Source: Brasenia schreberi
Taxonomy: Eukaryota > Streptophyta > Magnoliopsida > Nymphaeales > Cabombaceae
Direction: 5' to 3'
Assembly: GCA_036023115.1 (NCBI GenBank)
Contig: JAYKKT010000091.1
Span: 34,831,501-34,895,500 of the forward strand
DNA: 64,000 bases
Below are positions 55,910 through 64,000 of the stretch, in pieces; position 1 is the stretch's first letter, and each line of letters starts with the position of its first letter. The notes below the pieces were generated by a model, which had not been told where the DNA came from, searched no databases, and worked only from the letters and a program-made list of their open reading frames with translations. The position numbers and the translations under genes are program-made.

Positions 55910-58093
55910 GTTATTATTTCTAAACACATAGGTATAGCTGAGAGATATAACAGAACCTTGTTGAATATAAGAAGGTCTTTGTTAATCGATGCCTCTCTAC
56001 CCAGTGTATTTGAGGGAGAAGCAGTAAGTAAAACAGTTTACATACTCAATAGAGTATCGTATAAAGTTGTATTGACTACACCATATGAGATGTGGTTTGG
56101 AAGAAAACCCAACCTAGGTCATCTCAGGATGTGGGGATCTGTTGCACATATAAAGATCCTTGATTAGTCTAAAGATAAGCTAGACAGTAGGTCCTTAATA
56201 TGTATATTCATTGGATATCCAAAAGGTTCAAAAGGATATCGATTTTATCATAAGGACCATAGACTCATTGAAAGCAGAGATGTTGAATTCTTAGAAGATA
56301 CTAAGAATGACATCCTAGAAAATAATGATGAATGTGTTGATGATCTGGTATATCTGGATCAATCATCCTTTGAGCCCATTGAAGATCTTCTTGAAACTAC
56401 CGAAACCTTAAGTGGACATAAAAGTCCAAGAGCCGCTTCGTCTTACTTAAAGGATTATCACACTTATCTTATAGAAGAAGTGTGTAATTCGGTAGATTTA
56501 GATGAGTTGATTGATAACTTGACTTATCAGCAAGCTATGAACTCATCAGAAGCAACAAACTGGGGGAAAGCCATAGATGAGGAAATTGAATCCATTAAGA
56601 AAAACTAAGTCTGGGAATTGGTTGATTTGCCAAAAGAAAAAAAAATCATAGGCTGTAAATGGGTTCTGAAAAAGAAATATAAGGTCTATAGTATAATTGA
56701 CAAGTTTAAAGCGAGGTTGGTTGAAGGCCAAGAAGATAAAGTATATAGGTTATGTTTAGACATATTCTCCAATTGCGAAATTTGTATCCATACGTATAAT
56801 CCTGGCGATATCTGCATACTATGATTTGGATTTACATCAGATAGATGTAAAGATAGCTTTTCTAAACATAGATTTAGAAGAAATCATATACATGCAGCAG
56901 CTCGAAGGATTTGTGGTTGAAGGCCAAGAAGATAAAGTATATAGGTTTAGAAAATTCCTATATGGCCTCAAACAATCACCTCGCTAATGGTATTTGACTT
57001 TTCAAAATGTCATTATAGAACTTAGGTTTGTGGCTAATAAACTTGATCACTGTGTATATGTCTGGAATAGTGGGAGTCACTTTGTCATCTTATCATTATA
57101 TAGTGATGACATATTATTGACTGGAAACGACAACGTGATGATTGTTAAAACTAAGTCATGGTTGAACTCGAAGTTCGAAATAAAGGATATGTTGAGAATA
57201 AAGATTTCTCGAGATAGAGAATCTAAACTCTTATGCATGAGTCAGGAGAGATATATTGACTATAATCTTAAGAAGTTTAAAATGGGTGATTGCAAGTCTG
57301 CTGATACACCTATTGCAAAAGGGGTCAAATTAAGTAAGGCTGATTGTCCCGGTGAAGGAGACAATAAGCCTAATATTCATTATGCACAAACTGTTGGTAG
57401 CTTGATGTATGTTATGTTATGTACAAGACCTGATATCAGCTTTGTTGTTGGTCTTGTAAGTAGATATCAAAGTAATCCTAGATGACAGCATTGGGTAGCT
57501 GTGAAAAGGATTTTAAGATATCTAAAAGGAACAAAAGACTTGAAACTGTGTTTTCAAGCAGATGAACTGAAAGTGGTAGGATACTCAGACGCTGACTTTG
57601 TTGGGAGCAAAGATGACATCAAATCAACCTCGAGACAAAAATTCTTATTTGGAGGTGGTGATGTTTCTTAGGCATGTAAGAAACAGGGTTGTGTAGCATT
57701 GCATACATGGGAAGCTGAGTATGTAGATTGTTGTATGGCTACAACTAGTGTTGTCTAGATAAGCCGCTTCATACGAAATTTGAAGTTGGAAATAACCGAC
57801 GAACCAATTGTTATTTACTGTGATAACAATGTAGCAATTACTCTTATAAAGAGTGGAGCTGATTGCTCAAAAAGCAAGCATATAATGGTGAAATATCACT
57901 ATGTTCATGATATGGTTATGAGAAAGGAAACATCCATCTCATACATGCCAATAAATGATATGTTGGCCGACCCCTTAACAGAAGGCAAAACAGAGAAACT
58001 TTTCTCAAAACATGTTACAAACATGGGTTTGAGATATGTTTCATTGTTGTGTAGGGAAATAACCACACAACGGATAAAAGTGTTGTACAAGTA
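55910..58093 (+). pseudogene. Copia pol remnant (integrase end, RT, RNase H)
   Basis: Starts with the integrase tail (GIAERYNRTLLNIRRSLL, PYEMWFGRKPNLGHLRMWGS) and continues through the reverse-transcriptase entry (EEIESIKKN, a stop, then VWELVDLPKEKKIIGCKWV) to LYGLKQSP and a YSDDILLTGND catalytic motif where YVDD is usual. RNase H follows: VIYCDNNVAITLIKSG, SKHIMVKYHYVHD, ADPLTEG. Frameshifts or stops occur at 56165, about 56608, 56980 and 57482. A stretch encoding VEGQEDKVYR at 56725-56755 repeats one at about 56919-56950 and replaces part of the conserved core, so a local copy event has scrambled it. Confidence 0.88.
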
Positions 58094-58230
58094 AATTGTG
58101 AAGGGAAATAACCACACAACAGGTATTGATTGCTGAAGCAATCATGAATTGACATTACTAGGTAAACCCTCGAAAAGTGTGAAAAAAACCAGTATGTCAA
58201 TGCACTTGGCTCGAATGGCCAAGTGGGAGA

Positions 58231-58614
58231 TGTTACAAGAGTTACGGTGGTCATTCTCAGCAACTTAATTTGGTAACGGCTGGACTGGCCATCCAGATTG
58301 TTACCGGAGATAAGAGTTACATATAAGGGCCAGGAATGTAACAGCCGGATCGTTACCGGATTTTTCGGTAACCGTTTGGATTTAGCTGCTTAGAAGAGGA
58401 AAACCCAGCGTGGAAAGCCAGGAGACGGTGAGGAGGCACTGCTCTATAATATAAAGAAAAGAGAGAGAATAATACAAAAATAATAGTCTCCCTAAATAAA
58501 GCCGCTGTGAGGAAACCTCAAATCGTTAAAACACCATTTCCGTTGCTGAAGATCGTCTGAAGCCTTTGACACAGGAAGGAGACACGGTGTTTTTCTCGCA
58601 AGTGGAAAACAACA
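58231..58614 (+). repeat. 3' LTR of the gutted copia
   Basis: 384 bases, pairing with 54359-54730. It includes the segment TAAGGGCCAGGAATGTAACAG that the left LTR has lost. Confidence 0.88.
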
Positions 58615-59687
58615 GCTCCTTCGCACCGAGGTCTCTCTCTCCCTCTTCTCGAAAAGGCTTCCCTTCTCTTTCTCTTCTTACTTCTTAGTTCTCGTTGGCA
58701 CCAAAGTCTTTGATCTGTGTGTGTGCAACCAATTTGGTGATATGTATAATGGTCTACGTCTATTCACTCCATGCATACCAATTCTTTTCTTACTCTGGCC
58801 ACCTAATGCACTCGCCCATTCACCACAATCATTTATATGCTTGCAATTTTAAATTACGTGAAGACATATATGGGATCTGATATCATCTTCACTGCTCTCC
58901 CTTCCTTTCTATATCTCAACCCAAAAGATTTTGTCGACAAACCAAGCTCTGAATTTGTTTTGACATCTCTACTGAGCAGTTTACGTACACACAGAGAGAA
59001 TTAGTTTTCTTGATCACATCATGAAAGACTAAATATAGAGAAAAGAGAAAGAATTCAACGAAAAGCAGCTTTTACGTTGTTCAAAGAACCTGCTGAGCGC
59101 ACCAAAGCCCACGGTAACGTCTCTTCAGGTCAGCACGTTGGGGAAGGTTCCATTAACGTATAAATAGAGAGAGATCCCATGAGATGATACAGTTTCTGAT
59201 GGTCCGGTAAACGTAGGAACACGAAGAAAATTTAATTCAAAATACGATTTGATATGTATCATATAATCGTCCCTCCCTCTACATATCAATTCTGATTGCA
59301 CTTCAGCCCCTTGTATCCTTTGGCATTTTTGCGTGGAATTAAGTTCCTTTCTGTCTATATTATTATTGAACAAAAACCTAGATCTAAGTTTGATCGGGTC
59401 TACCATGAAGAAAACTATAGAATCTTACAAGAAAAACTAAACAAATAGTGTTGCCAAAGAGATCATTTTGAAAATTTTATGTAAAAAACGTTTAGATCTT
59501 AATAAGAAATTTGGGTGACCTGGGATGATAAATTGTAAAGCATAAGCAAATCAATATATTACCTGCATTAATTTCTCTATTTCTCATGTTTGCTTCAGAT
59601 TGTTTTTTAATTATTTCATTTAATTATGTTCTTATAATTATCAAAACAAATTGTATGTGATGGAAATTTTCATGTGTTTGCATCCAG
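58615..59687. other. Upstream flank of the GT90 pseudogene
   Basis: No first exon with a signal anchor could be identified, although functional GT90 genes have one. CT-rich near 58630-58680. Confidence 0.4.
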
Positions 59688-61693
59688 TTCATGACATCAG
59701 GCCTGCAGATTCTATGGCGATTGTTTAATGAGATTGCTGAGGAAGAGAACTTGCTACAATGCCCTGGTAATGTTACGAGCCCCGTTACCTGCCATGACCC
59801 ATATCCAATAGCACGATCCAAATGGTTCAAGAAATCAGGGTGGGCGCCACCATGCCCCGAATACTTCAGGTGGATCCATGAGGACCTCCAACCCTGGAAG
59901 AAGACGGGGAGGCGGTTCGCTGATTTTCTGGTGATCATTGTCGGTGGGAAGGTGTATGTGGAGGAGTACTGGAGATCATACAAAACTAGAGATGTCTTCA
60001 CAATCTGGGGCATCCTTCAATTACTTAGATGGTACACCGGCAGTGTTCCGGATCTTGATCTCGTGTTCGCATGTTCTGATTTTCCGGTGGTTCCCATTTC
60101 AGATTTCGGAGAAAAAGAGCTGGTGCCTCCACCAGTGTTCCATTATTGTGGGGACAATACCACACGACATAGTGTTCCCAGACTGGTCCTTCTGGGGTTG
60201 GTAAGTATATCCACATTTAATTACATTTTTAATCACCAAGTGATAGCATAGAAGAGAACCCATGTATTGTATTTTTGGAGAATAATGGACCACAGTAAGA
60301 CCTCTATTACCCATAATTAAAGTTCATATGTAAGTAAGCTTTTTGCTTTATGTTATTTAATGTAAGATCATAGACATGGTTAGCATGATGAATTTATTAA
60401 GGAATATGCTTCGGTTTTGGGTTTTTTTACTCAATAAAAAGTGTCACCTAAATGTATACCACGTACACCGTCGAGTGTTGAAGCTCCCACAGGAATTTGT
60501 TCTGTAATCACTGCAACATTCTAAAGCTTGTTTTGAATAAATAACAGCACCTATAATTTTCTAGAAAATTCTGTTCTGCATTTTTTATCTGATCCCTTGC
60601 CTGAATCTGTTCACGTCCGCCAACTCGAGAATTGGATTCTCATCTCCCGCATGAATCCACTTCAACCCAAGTTGTGAAAAGGGAGTCCATGATAGCATTG
60701 TCAAGGAATCCCTCTCTTCTCCGGCTTCATTCCTCACCACGATTCAAATGGTGAACCAGATGTTCTCTATCGACCTACATATATTTAGATGGTTTTTCCA
60801 TATTTATGAATTGCAGGCCTGAGATAAACATCAAGCCATGGGTGGCATTGCTGGAAGAATTGAATAAAGGCAATGAGAGAATCAAATGGGAGGACAGAGA
60901 ACCTACCGCATATTGGAAAGGGAACCCCGACGTAGCTATTCGGAAGGAACTTCTCAAGTGTAACGTCTCAAACTAAAGTGATTGGAATGCTCGCTTTACA
61001 TCCAAGTATGTGATAGTTATAAAGACACAAAGTTGGAGTTTAATGTACTTGATTTCTCCACTTCACTTGACAGTATACAAAATGTATAAGATCTTATAGC
61101 TAGGACTGCTAAGCTCGACTAACCGAACATAGCCTGCTCATGCTCAGCTTGTTTCCTGTGCGATCTAGTTCATGTTTGTAAGTTGCAACCAATTCATGTT
61201 TGAACATGAGGTTCTTGAGCTGCTTGTTATTTCATAATAAACCGAGTTTAAACATAAGAAGCTGAATTTTAACTTGCTTTGGTGTTCATTTTAGCTCATG
61301 TTTGCCCAAAGAACATGTACGTTTCACAATGATCTAGTGTGAGAAACGAAGAATCAAACAGTAGAAAAAAGGTTTAAACAAGTGTACGACTCTACCACTG
61401 GATGAGAAGTTCATGAACAAGGTTCACAAGCCGAACTGGACCAAACAGATGATGTTCGTGTTTACCTCAGTTAACGTATGTCCTGATCTAAACATGAACG
61501 TGTTGGGAAAGAGTGGAAGGGTGGAACTGGGTCGATCTACGAACAACCAAGTTCATTTTAGTTTTTGAGCGTGTACTTTTTCAATCTCAAATCACAGCAA
61601 ATTTCGCATGGTATTGCATACAAACCGGCTTCCGCACACCAGTTTTTATACACACACACACACACATATATATATGTGTGTGTGTGTGTGTGC

Positions 61694-61762
<69 letters not shown>

Positions 61763-63433
61763 TCCCTAATGATCTTTTGCTTATAGGATTGGGTTCAAGA
61801 AACACAAGACGGATTTGGGAAGTCTAGCCTATCAGACGAATGCACTCATAGGTCCATTTCTGCTGCTACCTCAATTTCTACTCTCTTGACCCATAGATAA
61901 GTTCATGTATGCTTCGTCCCAACTATAATTAGTATTTCAAAATGTATGCAGATATAATATCTACGTTGAAGGGAAAGCATGGTCTGTGAGCAGGAAGTAT
62001 ATATCGGCATGTGATTCTCCCAATCTGGTAGTGAGTCCCAGATACCATGAGCTCTTCTCAAGATCATTAATTCCATATTATCATTTTTGGCCGATAAGAG
62101 CTAATGTTCATAGATGCAATTCGATAAAGTCTGCTGTGGATTGGGGGAATAACCATCAAAAGGAGGTGCCTTCTCTATCACTTTCTGATTACGTTCAGGT
62201 CTTTATTTTAGAAATGCAATTAATTCTCATCTATATTGTTCATATCATGTAGAACTACGATGATACGAACTACTTGTTTGCTTCACCTGTGAAGTGGATT
62301 CAGATGCTCGACCTCTGAGCAGATGGAGAACAAACATGGAGAAAGAATTTACCATGTTAGCTTCAGCAGCCTGTTTTAGAGTTGTACTTAGAAAATATAA
62401 TTCTCCTCTCGTGAGGGTTCGTATGATAGATGAATCTTTCTCTGACGTGAATCCTTCCATGCAAGAGGCTCGAGTGGCCGAACGAGGATCTCATGGAAGT
62501 ATAATTTAGGTTTATTAACTGAACCAGTGGATTGGACAGTGGCGGATCTAGAAATTAAACTATTTAGCATGGAATGTACTGCGTATTCAGGCTTATTAAC
62601 AAGGAAGAGAGCTTTACTGCAACGTTGAGACAATTCAGAGATTGTCAAACTTTTTCGTCACCTTAGGCATGTTCATGTAGGTACCAGAATGGCATCGATA
62701 TCCAACTATATATAAGTTTTGATCATGAATGTAAACTATCAGTGTGTTAAAGATCTTAACTGTGAAGGTGGGTCACCTTTACTGAAATTATAAAGACTTT
62801 GCTGAAATTTTGAGGCAATTTAGGGAAAATAAAAAATTTTGTCAGTTTTATTGTGCATATGGGGCTTGATTTTATGAGCGGTCAATTTGAAGCTGGCAAT
62901 GAGGCTTGTCCCGCCTTTCCTTGATGTCGATCGGCCACCAAGCATACACTTGGATATGTGCACGCACCTAAATTTATATATGCAATGGTGCACTCTTTGG
63001 CAATTACTTATCACATTATACTTTATATTCCAATTTTCTCTTAAAATAATAAAACAAGTCTCCTTCATTTTGCATATGCACTGTGCAGGCTGAAGAAATG
63101 GGGAAAGCTGGAAGCAGCTTTATACAAAAGGAACTAAAAATGGAGTACGTGTATGATTACATGCTGCGTATACTCACTGAGTATGCTAAGCTCATAAGGT
63201 ACAAGCCCAGTGTTCCCTTAAAGGCCAAGCTTGTGTGCTTAGAGTCTACGGTGTGCCATGAGACTGGGCTTGTTGAGAAGTTCATGAAAGATTCCATGGT
63301 GATGAGGCGCCGACAAGGTGAAGGACCGTGTGAGCTTCCAATTGATGACCCTTCTTCTGTGGGCTCATTGTTGGCAAAGGAGGAGGAAAGTCTGAAGCAA
63401 GTTGGAGAGATTGGAGCTGCAAGCTTGGGATGA
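59688..63433 (+). pseudogene. GT90/DUF821 (POGLUT-like) glycosyltransferase, broken
   Basis: Plant GT90 proteins are Golgi or ER type II glycosyltransferases related to animal rumi/POGLUT1. Five exons are visible: 59688-60200 (CPEYFRWIHEDLQPW, TRDVFTIWGILQLLR), 60817-61005 (PEINIKPW, YWKGNP), 61787-61851 (DWVQET, SDECTH), 61952-62165 (YNIYVEGKAWSVS, ISACDSPNL, WPIRAN, SAVDWGNNHQ) and 63089-63433 (MEYVYDYMLRILTEYAKL to TGA). Splice borders are intact. Three lesions break it. A frameshift near 60164, just before the conserved FPDWSFWGW block, is best explained by loss of two bases. TAA at 60974-60976 replaces a codon before SDWNAR. A one-base loss near 60995 puts exon 2 out of phase with exon 3. 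About ten residues after PWKKTG also look deleted. No membrane-anchor exon was found. Confidence 0.88.
61647..61760. repeat. Alternating (CA)/(TA)/(TG) microsatellite in a GT90 intron
   Basis: Blocks CA, TA, TG, TA, TG in order. The first half (CA)n(TA)n(TG)n is self-complementary. It sits about 25 bases before the acceptor of the third exon. Confidence 0.9.
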
Positions 63434-63727
63434 TAGTTCCAATAAGAGATAACACTTACTGTAGCTGTGCCTAACCCGAGAACATGGTGTACTGATTCGC
63501 GAACTTCCGGCGAACTTCAACTACATCTGCCTGGATCCTTTTTCAGCGTTAGAAAACAAATCGAGCCAATCCAACTATCTGATACTTTGCATTCGGGTTG
63601 ATGTGCTTGTAGGCGATCAAACTAATGTTACAAGCACATCTCATACTAGATGCATCTTGTGGTACAGCAGTCAAAATGTACAAACATGGTCGGTACAGTA
63701 AGTTTTGAAGTTTGAGTACTACACCAC
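63434..63727 (+). other. Downstream of the GT90 pseudogene
   Basis: Probable former 3' untranslated region and spacer. No gene. Confidence 0.4.
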
Positions 63728-64000
63728 CTTAGCCTTTTCTCATATTAGATGAGCTTGGCTACATGCTTTTTTTTGGTTCCATAGAACCCGTTCATGTGTC
63801 ATGCTAATAGTTAACTCAACATAAGCTTAGATTATTCTTTACTGTTTCCATTATGACCTTCTTTGTTAATATTTTCACAATATAGTTTTTGGTACCATTT
63901 TATTAGAGCTTTCTTTGATCAATATGTATCATCTTAAATGGTTTTTCTCCATTTGATCATCTATTGATGTCACTTCCAATTTATTTCTAATAACCTTATT
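63728..64000 (-). mobile_element. RTE-type LINE 3' end, minus strand, cut by window edge
   Basis: Read on the minus strand, the sequence follows the 3' end of the copies at 24078 and 46690: AAATAAATTGGAAGTGACA, then a TTATGTTGAGTTAACTATTAGCATG segment, CATGTAGCCAAGCTCATCTAATATGAGAAAAGGCTAA. It is more diverged, lacks part of the [10 protein letters not shown] region, and has lost the clean (TTG)n tail. It continues beyond the window. Confidence 0.8.

Larger units (their letters stand above)
54359..58614 (+). mobile_element. Gutted Ty1/copia LTR element
   Basis: LTR pair 54359-54730 and 58231-58614 begin TGTTACAAGAGTTACGG and end AACAACA. A purine tract AAGTGGGAGA precedes the second. The interior keeps only the integrase C-terminal part, reverse transcriptase and RNase H, on the plus strand; gag, protease and the integrase catalytic core are gone. 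The usual initiator-tRNA priming motif TTGGTATCAGGG is displaced about 31 bases inside the first LTR edge. No target duplication is evident (CATTC on the left, GCTCC on the right), so one end may be truncated or recombined. The left LTR also lacks about 30 bases near 54453 that the right copy has. Confidence 0.88.

Overview
The window is nuclear DNA of a flowering plant. It contains plant-type genes with introns (a growth-regulating factor with a miR396 target site, a DUF716/TMEM45-type membrane protein, a plant EF-hand protein), Ty1/copia and RTE retroelements, and long (TA)n and (GA)n microsatellites. The species cannot be fixed from the sequence. Genes are sparse. Only three host loci look functional, all on the + strand: an EF-hand protein (3' exons 9448-12996), a DUF716 membrane protein (22832-26034) and a GRF transcription factor (36329-40364). 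A fourth host locus, a GT90/DUF821 glycosyltransferase (59688-63433), keeps its exon layout but carries two frameshifts and a stop. A second, smaller scrap of that gene lies at 48.7-49.2 kb.

Layout. 0.3-5.6 kb holds a complete but decayed minus-strand copia element with a 5-bp target duplication. 6.5-8.9 kb holds a small LTR element with no gag or pol, whose interior carries an intron-free, frameshifted stretch of the translation factor eIF2B delta subunit. 9.4-13.0 kb is the EF-hand gene. Its last intron contains a second, related small LTR element (11.0-12.1 kb, opposite strand) with a cytochrome P450-like fragment and an inverted U3 copy in one LTR. A 415-bp tandem duplication follows (13.4-14.2 kb), then a 2.1-kb foldback DNA transposon with Mutator-like features (14.6-16.7 kb). 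The DUF716 gene has a 2.4-kb intron containing a 5'-truncated RTE LINE flanked by 16-bp target duplications. 26-36 kb is intergenic, with a 210-bp tandem duplication, a miRNA-like hairpin, an AT/GA palindrome and several microsatellites. The GRF gene spans 36.3-40.4 kb. 41-54 kb is intergenic with a second RTE copy, a cluster of ACGT/TCP-type sites, an inverted-repeat MITE candidate and the GT90 scrap. 54.4-58.6 kb is a gutted + strand copia element, followed by the GT90 pseudogene and a third, minus-strand RTE 3' end at the window edge.

The genes form no operon or pathway together. The most unusual signal is the pair of related, coding-poor LTR elements about 2 kb apart. One carries a processed piece of a host mRNA and the other probably carries a second host fragment. 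This suggests a non-autonomous LTR family prone to gene capture.
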